DNA from: Phocoena phocoena
Taxonomy: Eukaryota; Chordata; Mammalia; Artiodactyla; Phocoenidae
Assembly (NCBI RefSeq): GCF_963924675.1
Contig: NC_089226.1
Span: 41,805,124-41,869,123, forward strand
Direction of reading: 5' to 3'
Length of the DNA: 64,000 bases
Position numbers and translations under genes: made by a program
Shown here: positions 12,826 to 25,021 of the stretch, in pieces
Position numbering within the stretch: the first letter of the stretch is position 1
Layout of the letters: each line of letters opens with the position of its first letter
Notes under the pieces: model-generated
Database searches by the model: none
What the model saw: the letters and a program-made list of their open reading frames with translations, nothing else
Told to the model about the DNA's origin: nothing

Positions 12826-13569
12826 TAGTAATAACGGATGGTAAAATATCTTCCTAATTACCCATGATTAATGTGCTAAACTGGAAATTGTTTATCTGGA
12901 TTAAATACTTCTTTAACACCAGGTAAATAAAACAGTGAAGTCATTGTTCAAGTTTGCAGTTTACAAAAGAATCTAATAGAAAACCACGGTTTAAAATGTA
13001 CAGTGTGTTCTGTATAAACCTTCTAAAACTTCTGAGTAGTCAAGAATATGCATTCCTATTATGTCAAAGAATAAGAATGCGTTCTTTGTGAAGGAAAAAA
13101 AAGATTAAATTGCATCTTCCAGACTGGTCATTTAAGTTGTCGTCAAATCCACTGTAGTTGGGGGCCCCTCAGTTAATCCATTTACTGTGAACATTATTAA
13201 ACATTTATTAAATGCCCATGCATGGTAAAGAATTTCAAAGGTATGGTTTTGTTCACTGAGCTCCAAAAAGGTCAAGAACATAAAACTACTAAATGGATCA
13301 ACTAATCCCAGCATAAGCTGTCTCACAAAACAGGAGCACTGCAATTACTGAAGCACAGAAATAGATTTTGATCCATTGGGAAGGCATTCAGAAAACTATC
13401 ACCACTAATGAATAACAGAAAATTTATTTGGATTGGAAAACTTGACTAGAAAAGAAACTTATCTAAAATATGAGCTCAATTCCCTGCCTTTCCAAAGAAT
13501 AAGGAACAGGATTTTACAGAAAAGATATAATCTGATAGACACACTCTAAGGAGCCCAGGTAAATTTAGG

Positions 13570-13735
13570 GTAGTGTTTCTGAACCACACACAGAAGGACC
13601 ACTTGGAGTGCTTGAATGAAGATCCCTCAGCTCCTACCCCAGACCAACTGAATCAGAATCTTTGGGAATCAGTCCTGGGGATCCGCATTGCTGACAAACT
13701 CTCCAGCTGATTCATGTGCATGCATAAGTTTAGAC
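13570..13735 (+). repeat. MER5A-like hAT DNA transposon relic
   Basis: Shows the MER5A layout: a TAGTGTTTCTGAACC head, ACCCCAGACCAACTGAATC followed by AGAATCTTTGGG in the centre, and a weak terminal part. Non-autonomous and old. Confidence 0.65.
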
Positions 13736-14282
13736 CCATTAAACAAGGCAAGCCATGACAGAGCCTTTGCCGATGACTTAAGGTTCTTGAAAGACGAAAA
13801 CCCCAACAACTTTAGGCCATTTTATTATACCCAAGGGGTCATATGAAACAACAGAGTCCAAACTTAAGACCCAGTAACAGCTGTAGGGCTAAACAACCGC
13901 TCATTCTACCAGCAGCTCAAGCCATGATTTTTAGAGCTGGGAAGCAAAGAGCTGATTGATCATTCAACAGTAGCGCAAACCCAGTAGCGCCATGGTGATG
14001 GCTTCTCTTGTTGGACATACATTTGCCAAACTTCTCCCTAACCCTAGCATCCCCATGGCACAAGTCCAGGCAATCATTCCTCATCAGCTTTTTGGGCTGG
14101 GATGTTAAAATCTGCAAGAAGTGAGACAGAAGGAAGATGGTTAAGAATATTACCATATGGGAATTATAATCTTCATAAAGATTTCAACATTAAGTTGAAA
14201 CTTTTTTCCTCTAACCTAGAGAAAAAGATAGTTTTGCTTCCTAAAAGAGGGAAACAAAATGAAATAAAAAGGAGGAAAAGAT

Positions 14283-14366
14283 TGGGATTGACATATATAC
14301 ACTAATATGTATAAAACAGATAACTAATAAGAACCTGCTGTATAAAAAAATAAAATAAAATTCGAA
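14283..14366 (+). repeat. L1 3' terminus, short copy
   Basis: About 85 bases of L1 3' end (TTGACATATATACACTAATA, AACCTGCTGTATAAAAAAAT) ending in an A-rich tail. A different L1 subfamily from the copy at 14660. Confidence 0.6.
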
Positions 14367-14659
14367 AAAGGAAGAAAAGAAATAGTCACTATGGTTTTAA
14401 AAATGAATAATTCTCTAGGAAAGTAAATCAGAAACATGGGTAATGAATCCAAAGAAAAGAGCACTGAGTTAGGACTGAGGAGAGCTGGTTCTAGATCTAA
14501 ATCCTCTAATGGGTATGTGGGTTTGCACAACGCTCTTAGCTATTTGTTACCCCAAGGGAGTTGATGTCATAAGAAAAGAGATTTTTAAGTCACAAAGCAA
14601 TGTCAAAATGAAAATGGAATTATCATCACTCATGGCAAAACTTATTTTATACAATCCAG

Positions 14660-15022
14660 AATATAAGGGAATAATGCAAAGTAGGGAGTTGCAGAAACAG
14701 ATTCATAGACGTAGGAAACAAACTTATGGTTACCAAAGGGGAAAGGGAGTAGGGATAAATTAGGATAAATTATCCTAATAAGTTAGGATAAATTTTATAT
14801 ATAAAATAGATAAACAACAAGGACCTACTATATAGAACAGGGAACTATACTCAATATCTTCAAATAACCTATAATGCAAAAGGATCTGAAAAGGAATATG
14901 TATATATATACACACATATATACATACACACTCACATATATATATATAACTGAATTGCTTTGCTGTACACCTGAAACTAATACAACATTGTAAATCAACT
15001 ATACTTCAATAAAAATAATTTC
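14660..15022 (+). repeat. L1 3' end fragment
   Basis: Same 3' UTR type as at the left edge: CAAACTTATGGTTACCAAAG, then ATAGATAAACAACAAGGACC, then ACACCTGAAACTAATACAAC and AATAAAAATAA. A TATATA/CACACA run has expanded at 14900-14948. Confidence 0.75.
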
Positions 15023-16276
15023 TATTTATGTAAAGAATTATAAAAGCAGCTACATCATCAGATGACTATACACACATTTTCTGAAATAACACCCAAGATG
15101 AGAACAAAATAGCATGGTACAAACATGGAAAATCTAGGCCACTCTCACCAAATTGCACCTGCTCTTCTCTGCATTAAGCTACACCAAGATGAAACTAATG
15201 AAAACAACTCATTGTGGCTTGATGTAGTCATGAAGGTTGCAGTTGTTAATGATTCAGCCTGACACCTTCCTGTTGACCTACCTACCTACATCCACCTGAG
15301 TCCCAAAGGTAAGCTTCTCACACTGAAGAGCCACACAAACAATGGGACTGTGAGGAAGAAGGAAGGTGATTAATGGCTGGTGCCATCAGCCAACAAGTCC
15401 AGGATTGTAAGGACTTTGAAACCCGTTTAAGACTTTATTGTCTTACAGATTTTAGATCAACACCAAATTCATGTGTATCTAGGAACATGCAAGGAAGCCC
15501 ATACTTGTCTTTAGATGTGAGACAGCAGTGTATACTGCAGTTACTCAGAGCTAAACTTGAAACTAGGTATCTTCTCTGAACATCAGTTCATGAGTTGATG
15601 AGTATTAGTTCTGGAGGGGCTGTTGGGAGAATTAAATAAGACCCGACTCTAAAACCCTTCATATGGTGTGTCGCCTATTGCAAGTACTCAATGAAGTCAT
15701 TATTATTAATAGTAAAGTATTAGCATAGAATAGACACCCAGTAAAGGTTACTACTTTTTCTTTCTCATTTTGTACCTCAAAGGTAAAAATATATTCTAAT
15801 CAAATGACAAGCCATATATAATAAGATAGAGTATATGGCTACATCAGAACCCAGTTTTCTTGACATTTACCTTTTCCTTCATTATGGCTATGGAGATCAA
15901 TTTTACACTTTACACTAGCCAAAATGAGAAACCATTTATACAAAAAAATTACAGTTTAAATTTTTGACAGTATACACAGTTTTGTAACTCCTATCCAATA
16001 TTTAATACCTTCTCAAACCCTTTTTCTAGTATAATTTTGTAATGTACAACTAGCATCCCTATGATGACACCTTCCCACTATCTGTTTTCTTCATCCATTA
16101 CTGGGAACAAAACACCCTGTGAGTGTTGTACAACATGATTTACTGGATACAAATGTGCCCCCAAACTGTAAAGTGCTAATAGTACCATTCACACAGGAAT
16201 AGAGAAGACACAGTCCCTGTCTTGAGATGTGTACAATCTAGAGAAGATTAGAAAAAGGCACTGTGTTGATCAAGGA

Positions 16277-16278
<2 letters not shown>
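15023..16278. other. Intron, nothing firm
   Basis: No exon seen. Around 15630-15720 there is a weak MIR 3'-end likeness (AATTAAATAAGACC, AGTACTCAATGAAG, TTATTATTAATAG) that I do not call separately. Confidence 0.45.

Positions 16279-16323
<45 letters not shown>
16279..16323 (+). repeat. (AC)n microsatellite
   Basis: About 22 uninterrupted AC units. The minus-strand frame through it gives a Cys-Val run and is not a gene. Confidence 0.95.
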
Positions 16324-16324
<1 letters not shown>

Positions 16325-17112
16325 GCAGGTGTCTAAGCACCTGTACATTTAAAGGCAAATAATGACAATAATAAGGATAGAAATAAAATCTATACCTGTA
16401 TCTATGACAGTGTATAAATAAACAGGTAGGGGACAACGAAAATATTGGGACTATTTTGTCCCATATTTTAAAGTGTTTCTGTGAAAGGTAAATCCTTACA
16501 GATAAAATCTTAAAACCATTTTTTAAATAAATAAAAGCCAAAACGTGCCTCCTCCAGTCTATCACGAAAACATTTGTAGAAGGTTGCCTCCATGCGTTAA
16601 TGGGGCCGATGCAGTGCAAATGCCTGTCATTCAAGGGCCAGATGTGCCTGGGAAACACAAGAGACCAAGCAACTAATGCAATATCACTTTAGAAAAGCCT
16701 TACTATAAAGGGAAACACTGGTATATAAGATCCATTTGAAAATCCATTTCACACTTCTAATTTAAAGCCAATTCAAATGTAATTTACTTTATCAGGGCCC
16801 TTAATTTAGTGAAGGTCAGAAGTGCACTCAACAGAGGTGACAATTATTTACACTTATTGAAAGATAACCCGGTGATGGCAACGCTGAACGAGAAAAACAA
16901 AAACCAGGGACTCCCACTGAAAACCACTGGCTATCACTGTATAAACAGGTTTTCTTACAAGTCAATGCATTCTACGGAAAAGCTTTTACTTGCATCACCT
17001 CTGCAACAAATGCAACCTCATTTGTCATTCCGTTTGAGTGCAAGAATAGCCATTCACTTTTCCCATGTTGACAATTCATGAGAAGAGAAACAGTAATTCT
17101 TGCACAAAATAT

Positions 17113-17124
17113 GAAACTTACCAC
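17113..17124 (-). other. Splice donor of the FAT3 first coding exon
   Basis: The minus strand reads GAGAGTG then GTAAGT, with the exon ending at 17122 and the intron starting at 17121. The match to the donor consensus is very good. The split falls after the first base of the Gly1097 codon (phase 1). Past it the frame runs about 22 codons into intron sequence and stops, as expected of intron. Confidence 0.95.
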
Positions 17125-20100
17125 TCTCGTCATCTATGTTGAACCTTCCAAGACCACTGCCATCCCTGATGGAGTACTGGATCTCTCCATCCCTCCCGGA
17201 GTCCTCATCATGGGCAGTAACCTGCAGCACACTTGTTCCAATCCGTGAGTTTTCTTTTACAGATCCAACAACAGCAAAGTCTGGGAAATAGGGAGTATGG
17301 AGGTTTTCATTGACGTCCACCACTTCCACCTCAACAAAGGAAACGGATGACAGAGAGACAGGCCGCCCTTTGTCTTTGGCCCGAACGGTGAGGTTATAGA
17401 ACTGTTGCTTTTCATAGTCGAGCTCTTTGCTCAGGCGGATGGTGCCACTTGCTTTATCTATTTCAAATCTCCCATTATAATCATTGACCAAAGAATAGCG
17501 CACTTGACCCCCCAGTCCCAGGTCTGGGTCATGGGTCTCCAGCCAAGCAATGACAGTGCCAATGGGGAGATCTTCAAGAACCTTCACACTATAGCTACTG
17601 GGAATGAAAGCCGGGGAGCAGTCATTGACATCATCCAAGAAAACCTTCAGGGTGACAACCGAAAACAGCTGCTGGCCACTTTCTGCCTTGTCTCTGGCTT
17701 CTATTTTTAAAGAGTAGTTTGCTTTGGATTCCCGGTCCAACTGATCAGCTACATACACGATTCCAGTGGAGCTATTGACGGCAAACTGCTGTGTATCTGT
17801 CAAGACTGAGTAAGTCACTTCACCATTAGAACCCAAGTCTTTGTCTCTGGCTTCCACTTGAATAATCTCAGTGCCAATACTTGAACTTTCAAGAATGTTA
17901 ACTGAGTAACTGTCTTGAAGAAAAATCGGGCTATTGTCATTAGCATCCTCCACATTGATGGTGAGCAACCTCCACGCAGACTTTTGTGGATTACCTAAGT
18001 CATAGATAGTGATATTAAGGAGATAGAGGTCTCTGTGTTCTCGATCCACGGGCATAAGGACTTGAAGCTGCCCGGTCTCCATATCAATATTAAAACAACT
18101 ATCCGTATTCCCATCGGATATTGTAAATAGCACCTTTCCATTGAAGCCAGAGTCGGCATCATAGGCTTTAATCTTCAGGATGTTAGCACCAACTGGCAGA
18201 TTCTCCTTCACGGCCACATCAGAAGGAAATGACTTGTCAAAATGTGGCCCCTGCCTATTAATTGAATAAAAGTCCAGAAATCCATCTTCCAGATTCAGCT
18301 TCCCATTTGCTTTGGCCTTAATGAGTAGTTTCTCTGCCAGCTTCTGAGCCACGTGAGTTTCTCGGCAACTGAAGTTCTTTGAAGACACCTTCCCGTGCAG
18401 GACTGAAATGTTAACAGACATAGGATCCGCAAAATTCTCCCCATCGGTGGCTGTAATCCTAAGGGCAAAATTTCCATTTTTAATTCCAGGATTCATCAGT
18501 GACTTTTTAAGCTGCAATACACCAGAGTCTGGGTTTAAATAAAAGAAACCAAGTTCATTTCCAGAGATGATTTTGTACTTTACAAGTTCCAGTTCATCGA
18601 TATCGATCGCTGAGACAGCTGTGATATGGCCCCCAACTGGAAAGTCAGAGGAAATAATTCCCTGGCAAGCCACTTTTTCAAAGAGAGGGCTGTTGTCATT
18701 GACATTTCCTATTCGAATAGTCACATTGACCTCACTTTCATGGCGGTATGGCGAACCCCAGTCAGAGGCTCTGACAATGAACCTGTATGTTTCTGGAGAG
18801 GATTCAAAATCCAATTCTTCAGTTGTGCTAATAACACCTGTAAACTGGTTAATGGCAAATGGCAACAAATTCAAGCTGGCAATACTATAGGTGATGTACC
18901 CATTTTCTCCTTTATCCTTATCGGAAGCTGAAACTGTCAAAACGCTTGTTCCCGCTGGAACACTTTCATTCACAAAAGCATCATACAGTGGCTGCTGAAA
19001 TTCTGGGGTGTGATCGTTCGCATCCTCTATGCTGATGGTGACTTGTGCTTTTAAATCCCCTTCTTTATTTGTCACCCCTAGTTTATAAACCTCCTTCTTA
19101 ATGGTATTCAGGGGCTGTGCTGTGACGATCAGACCTGACCGAGGATTAATTTTGAAGTACTGTGCATCCTCTCCAGGGGATAATTTGTATTCCACGTCTA
19201 GAGGTTCGGGACTTAATTTTACTATAGCAACCACGACACCAGGAGGGGAAAATTCACTAATGCTCACATCGTACGTTTCTTTTTCAAACCTAACTGGGAC
19301 AGTGTCTCTTTTGGGGTTGGCAATGTGGACTATCTTTGCTGCGGAAAATCTCTGAGGTGACCCCTTGTCTTTGGCTTGAAGAGTGAGATTGTAGCCATAG
19401 GGAAAGCTCTCCCAGTCAACCTGCTTCTTCTCCTTAATCCTGTACTCATTCATCCACTTTCCTTCCTTAGCCAGGAAGAACTGATCTAAAGGATCCCCAG
19501 CCACAATGGAAACAGACTCAATCTCTCCATTGGCTCCTTCATCTAGGTCATCCACGGTCACCAGCGCATATATGGGCTCTTTGTCCAGTGAGAAAGGCAC
19601 ATGAGTGACCACGTGGAGAGTTGGAGTGTGCTCATTTATTCGTTCAACGTGAACGTAAAGCTTTGCAGTACTGCTCACTCCATTGTTCCCATAGAGCTTC
19701 ATCCCCCGGTCCACAGCCAAAATTTCCAGATCATACCTATTCTTTTCATCATAATTTAATCGTCCACTTAAAGAGATGACACCACTCGTGGGGTGAACTG
19801 AAAAGAGATCAACTTTGTTCTTAAAGTAGTAGTAGAATTCTCCATTGGAACCGATATCTGCATCTGTTGCTGTCACCTGGGCAACACTAGTCCTTAAAGG
19901 TGTGCTTTCTGCGATTGTAACAGAGTAGGTTGTGGGTGAAAATAAGGGTCTCAGATCATTCATATCTAAAACCTGTACGCTCACTTTAGTCCATGCTTCC
20001 AAATCTTCTCCTCGAACAGAACCTTTTACTATCAATAAATAATTGTCCTGAATTTCCCTATTCAATATGGCAGAATTGCCACCTTTAGTTCTTATTCTGA

Positions 20101-20410
20101 GAAAACAGAAATCTGCAATGATGACTTCCTCTGCTTTGAAAAAGCCTTCTTCATCTCCAGACACTATTCTGTATTTGATATCCCAGGACAGATCTATTAA
20201 GGTGATGCCCATTCTACTCTGGCTGTTGACGTAGGTCCTTGCTGCCGAGTTCTCATACACGGTAGCATTATAAATGGAATGTGTGAAGTGGAAGCCAAGG
20301 GGCCCGGTCCCCGGCAGCCCCTGAGAGACAGTGGCCAAAAGCTTGAGAAGCAGGAGGATGAGGCAAGAGGGAGGCCGTGTACCTACACAGTATCCCATAG
20401 TTATATCCAT
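17122..20410 (-). CDS. FAT3: FAT3 first coding exon (atypical cadherin Fat3, N-terminal part)
   Basis: Giant type I membrane cadherin; Fat family members act at the cell surface in cell-cell recognition and planar/neuronal polarity (family knowledge). The exon gives 1096 whole codons plus the first base of a Gly codon and has no internal stop. Residues 1-33 form a signal peptide with a Leu-rich core at about 17-28. Cadherin repeats run at about 43-157, 158-264, 265-372, 373-472, 473-577, 578-680, 720-829, 830-935, 936-1040 and 1041 onward, the last cut by the intron. Calcium-binding inter-repeat motifs are visible: DMNDLRP (149-155), DANDHTP (463-469), NVNDNSP (569-575), DANDNSP (822-828) and DVND (927-930). 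The ATG at 20410 is chosen because a GTG lies before it and its context is good (G at -3, G at +4). The protein matches remembered vertebrate FAT3 almost continuously. FAT1 and FAT2 are less likely. The full family protein is about 4,500 residues, so this is roughly the first quarter. Confidence 0.97.
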
Positions 20411-20427
20411 CACATCATACTTCCATC
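20408..20427 (-). promoter_or_regulatory. FAT3: 5' untranslated leader of the FAT3 exon with upstream ATGs
   Basis: Seventeen untranslated bases (20427-20411) lie between the splice acceptor and the start ATG. They contain three upstream ATGs, at 20426, 20418 and 20415. The first gives a three-codon reading frame ending in TGA. The second gives ATG-ATG-TGA whose stop overlaps the real start as TGATG. The third reads only ATG-TGA. None is in frame with FAT3. Such minimal frames can reduce or delay initiation at the main start; that role is inference. Confidence 0.7.
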
Positions 20428-20456
20428 CTGGAGGGGGAAAAAGAAAGAGACAAAAG
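20428..20456 (-). other. Splice acceptor of the FAT3 first coding exon
   Basis: On the minus strand a long pyrimidine tract (T/C-rich from about 20456 to 20430) ends in CCTCCAG at 20428, followed by GATGG. It is a textbook 3' splice site, showing that this exon is spliced to an upstream non-coding exon that must lie to the right, probably outside the window. Confidence 0.9.
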
Positions 20457-20639
20457 ATACATTAACCTAGAGGAACATGGGAGAAGGAACAGGAAATAAC
20501 GGTTATGAAAGAGTGCTTTTTAAAAACTTTATTATAAAATCTTTTTACTAAAACATCAATATGAGAAAAAAAAATTCGAATCCTTACCACTACTAGATGG
20601 AATACCACAAGGAATTCAAAACTACTAGGATTTAAATTT

Positions 20640-21130
20640 ACCTTATTTGATTTTTTTTAAATGACACTTTTACACTGCTGATAGCATTGTTTATTGGTAG
20701 AAGATTTCTTGCATTCTGAAGGTCAATTTAGAAATATGTGCTGGAAGCCTTAAAAAGTGCATTTACCTCTGACATAAAATTACCTTCTAGGCAATTATCC
20801 TATGGAAATAATTATACAATTGTACATTGAGAGCACAGTTTAAAATACAAAAGATTGAAACGATATTAACTGCTTATCAATAGAGAAGCAATTAATTTGT
20901 GGCACATTTCATAAAACAAAATACTATGAAGCCATTAAAGATAATGATAAAAAATAAATAATGATAAAAAGATGTATATTTTCTGATGAAGTAAGATGTA
21001 ATGCTAAATTAAAAAAATCATAAAACAGAATGTATATATGATATCATTCTATTATTATTTAAACATTTATATATACAAGTGCATTTTTACATTTAAAATG
21101 AATTAACTGTGTTGTGGGTTTGGGGGCATC
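20640..21130 (+). repeat. L1M-type LINE remnant
   Basis: Resembles the 3' end of ORF2 plus UTR of an old L1: TATCCTATGGAAATAATTAT, then CAATAGAGAAGCAATTAAT, then AAATACTATGAAGCCATTAA, with many decayed codons. Confidence 0.6.
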
Positions 21131-21790
21131 TTTGCATTTTCTAATATTTCTTCAGTTAACATTGTTCATCTATGGTTGTGTAATTACTTTTATAACTATG
21201 ATCTTTAAAGAAATGTTTTCAAGGTATCACCATCTTCTGTTGTGTCGACTTTTAAACTGATCAAGATTCAGGCATAATCTACTACCATGAGGATGAACAA
21301 AACAGCATGTAACAAACAAAGCAGGAAGGACCATCCCTAAGCAGTTGCATGAGCTAAGCGATATTCACAAGTCGACTGTGCCACTAAGGACAAGGGAGGT
21401 AAGAAAGATTTTGTGCAAGAAAAATTTAAAGAATGACAAGAGATTTATTTTCTTAAGAGCAACTGAAGGAATTACTTCCAATTATTTTTATCAGCCACTA
21501 TTAAATTTCCAAGTCACCACAGCTCTGACTATGTAGATTATCAAACCATTTTCCTATTTTAACTCGAAAATCTGTCAAGTGCTTTAAAAATAGAGAGGGG
21601 AAATGCTATTTAACAGGGAAGAGCTAAGCCTATTTATACCATGATGGCTCAGATTTTTAGAACAACCAAATGTATTAGTTCTTCCACCAAGACATATTCA
21701 CCGGACCCTCCCATTTCCTCTCTCCATCTCTTCTATAGGAAACAGAATGGGAGAGAAGAGGAGATAGGAAATGAATCCTTTAGCCGGCAC
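21131..21790. other. Intron, nothing recognised
   Basis: Unique-looking non-coding sequence. Confidence 0.5.
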
Positions 21791-21794
21791 ACTG

Positions 21795-22010
21795 TGACTT
21801 AGCCCTTTTGTTACATTTAATCCTCACAACACCCTAAGTACGATTTCACCCAACTCCATGTTAGAAAACTGAAAGAAAAGTTAACCCACTTGGTTGAAAC
21901 ACTGGCCCAACCAATGTCTCCCAGCTGGTAAGTAGCAGAGCAGGATCTCGAACCCTGGTCTTCCTTGCTCTAAAAGCCATGCTTTTTCCTATCACACCAC
22001 CGTTCTTCCT
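21795..22010 (-). repeat. MIR SINE
   Basis: Reverse complement of MIR: TTAATCCTCACAACACCCTA, then AGTAGCAGAGCAGG, TCTCGAACCCTGG (B-box complement region) and AAAGCCATGCTTTTTCCTAT. Confidence 0.65.
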
Positions 22011-23430
22011 AAATTATCTATAAGCAAGAATGAAATAGTCAAGGTTCCCTAGAAGCACATATGACATAATTTCATTCTGTTGAACTAGTCAGTATTTATC
22101 ATTGATGGAAAAGCATAAAACCCACACGTCCTCTCTATTTGATGATCTCCATTCTGGGTTTAAACTAATTGCAATCACTGGCTACAAGCTAAAAAATCCC
22201 CTGTGGAAGTTTAGCATCTACAAAGATATCTTTGTAGTTTATAAAAATATCCAAGGTTGGCAAGACACATGCTATTATACCCTTTTTTGGATGAGAACAT
22301 CAAACCTCATTTTCCTAGTAGCACACTCTCTCCACACCCCATACACTTTCTCATTTTCTTCCCCCCAACTCTGCCTTACAGGAGACTCTCATAAGTGAAA
22401 TTCTGGGCCTGCATTTGCTTGGTTCCAACTGAGGAGGAACTATGCCTTGCTGCTGTCACCTGGTGAAGTACCAAGGAAACACTGAGTAGGTGGGTAGAAA
22501 GAGTACAGTTTATTATACGGATTTTGTAAGCAGAATAGACAATAAAAATGAAAAGCAGAAAGATGGGATGACTTTTTATAAAAGAAGTTAATTTCATATG
22601 CAGTTCCTCTGGCTGGCTGTCCTTTGGAAATGCCCCATGTGCTAAGTTCTGTGCAAAGCAGCAGACTGGATGCAGAAGGTTCAGGAGAGTGAACCCCAGG
22701 GGACCAGTGCGACTGCAGGTGCCTCTCCGTGGAAGACACTCAGCTGAAAGATGGGAGTGACAGAGCCCTCTGTAGAGACCACAGATAGAAACCAGCAGAA
22801 GCTTTGATAAGAACCCGTATGACTCATGAAATTCTTTTATTTCATCATCTGAGAATGCTCCAAAGCAGAAGAGGTATTTTAAGGTTCACTATGAACACAG
22901 TGGAAGGAGACAAGGTTTTTATAAGGGGATGACCGAAGGAATGTGCACTCTCTTAAGGTAGCAAACAGGTTACTCCCAGCATCTCCAGGGACATACAAAG
23001 CAAGTTTCTGCCTCGTTTCCCACTCACTAGTCTACACCCAGGGCACTCCTGGGGTTTCACCAATACTTAGCCCAAGGAGTCTGGACTCTTTGATCACCAG
23101 AGAAGAAAACCATTCCAATGGTAAATTCAGTTCAATTGAAGTTTTCTTAGTCTGTCTCCCATCCCCACCCAAAGTCCAGATTGAAGGAAACCTGATGGGA
23201 TGAGCCGAACTTGGGCACCACTCTCTTCCCAGCATGCAGTCCGGCATGTACCAGCAACCACATACCACGTAGGAGGCATACAATACTGGTTTGCTGAACA
23301 GAATATTAAGGTACAGAAGTAAATAGAGGCCCAGAAGCCTTTAACATGCTCAGTTTCCAAATCCCCAAAATAAGCACATCTTACTTCAGGAAACAGAATC
23401 AAGAAATTATACTGATTCAAAGGAGCCTTA
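22011..23430. other. Intron, nothing recognised
   Basis: No exon, RNA gene or clear repeat. Several overlapping frames of 70-120 codons on both strands have no recognisable domain. Confidence 0.5.
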
Positions 23431-23439
23431 AAGAACATC

Positions 23440-23545
23440 TGTTTCAATCTCTTGAGTTTACAGATGAGGAAACTGAGGCCCATAAAGAGGACGAGATTCC
23501 CTTACATGAGGTCTCAGATCTCCCAGGTTCAAGCTGATACCAAAT
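23440..23545 (-). repeat. MIR SINE fragment
   Basis: Contains TTTACAGATGAGGAAACTGA and then AGATCTCCCAGGTTCAAGC, the reverse complement of the MIR core and head. Confidence 0.6.
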
Positions 23546-25020
23546 GGAAATGTGTGTCAACTGAATTAGTTTTCCTTTGAGTTATATTACAATTTTAGCG
23601 CTGTGGTTTATCAACATTTTGCAGCCATCTTTGTTTTCTGACATCTTATCAGTCTCCCTGGTGTTATTGCCTCCTCTAAGTAGTTAACTGTTTATAAGTA
23701 AACGCTGAAGTGCCCTGGGGGACAGTTACTTTTACAAACCCTTCTGGTGAATCCTTCAAAACACAGAATGTTGTCATAATATGAAAAACATCATTCATGT
23801 TAACTATTTGAAAATCAGTACTTTTGCGTACTGAGTTTTTCTTTCAGCAAGATACACTGCTGGAATACTTTTCTTATAAAGCAGAACCAATGGTCTTAAA
23901 TGCAAATGAAAAAACTTCAAACCACGCTGAAATGGAACCGTATTATTGTGCTCTGAAATTTGGATTTACTCCAAAAAACTTGAGCAGGATTGAATTGTTG
24001 GCTTCAGTTGTTAAAACCAAAAAATATCTCATGAGGTTTTGGTATCTTAATTTTTGAAAAAAAAAAAAAGTCTTATATGGCACAAATTATTTCAAACCCT
24101 TGAAGTTTTCTCCATCAATTTAGAAAATAAACAAGTGCTAGAAGTGAGAAATTCTTTAAAATTCTGCAAAGTAAGTACTAGAATTAGTTTTTGGCTTCCT
24201 TTTTTTAGTATGCCAAGATGACTGTTAAGATGTTTTCTTAAAAAAAGAGTCCTGTTTTTTCCATATTGAAGCCAAGCTATCTGTGAAGCCAATATGATAG
24301 TGATGGTGTTTGAGAAGTTCTGCACATTGATTTATTTTACTGCTTCTGGATTATTTTAAAGAAAGCACTTAGTTCCCAACCTCAGAGCCTATTTTCTACA
24401 ACTTAGTAACATAATCAATAATTTTTGGTATAATCTCCAAAGAGATCATCAACTCATCAATCTTCGAGACATTTATTTTCCAGAAGCAGTCCAGCATGCC
24501 TCACCATCCAGCCCTGCCCACTCAGAGGGGATCTTAGCCTGGGATGTAAAAGGGCATGCGGATTTTCTTTCCAGGGATGAAAAAATACCACAGACCTCAG
24601 CTCTTACAAAGGCCACCTCTCTGGGACTGCCTTGACTCAGTGGAGTCCTGGAGTGCCTCTACTTGCTTAGGTAACCTGAGGAAGCTGTATTTTGCCATCA
24701 GTAAGCTGGCCTCTTTAAACAGCTGGGATATCTGAACAGTAGAAACAGCATCTTAGAAAAGCATTCTATTTTTACTCCATCTCTTCATATCTTACAGATT
24801 TTCAAAGGGTTTTGTAAGCCAGAGATGATGCTTGGGGAATGTGCTATGACAGCCTGTGAAACAAAGAACAAAGTCAGTCTCTGAAGGGCCACCCCTTTAC
24901 AGGCATCCTTGACGAAGATGCCTTATGTTCAAACTGCAAAGGGAAGGTCAGTCACGGCTCAGGTGTGCTGCGACTGTGTCTGAAACCTACACAAACGCTC
25001 TGTGTACACTGGTTCTAGAA
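23546..25020. other. Intron, nothing recognised
   Basis: AT-rich non-coding DNA with an A-run at 24057-24069. The 77-codon frame at 23824-24057 has no recognisable motif. Confidence 0.45.
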
Positions 25021-25021
25021 C

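Larger units (their letters stand above)
1..17121 (-). other. FAT3 intron downstream of the first coding exon
   Basis: Starts at the donor at 17121 and extends past the left edge. The next expected coding exon, which should complete the tenth cadherin repeat, was not found, so this intron is longer than 17 kb. Confidence 0.85.

Noticed and set aside
16248..16658. 136-codon minus-strand frame
   Set aside because: Runs through the AC microsatellite, giving a Cys-Val run; no domain.
17405..17710. Plus-strand frame opposite the FAT3 exon (others at 18567-18931 and 19101-19355)
   Set aside because: Antisense shadow of highly conserved FAT3 coding sequence, with no domain of its own.
20411..20413. 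GTG one codon before the ATG as a FAT3 start
   Set aside because: Mammalian initiation at GTG is rare and the following ATG has strong context and matches the family N-terminus.
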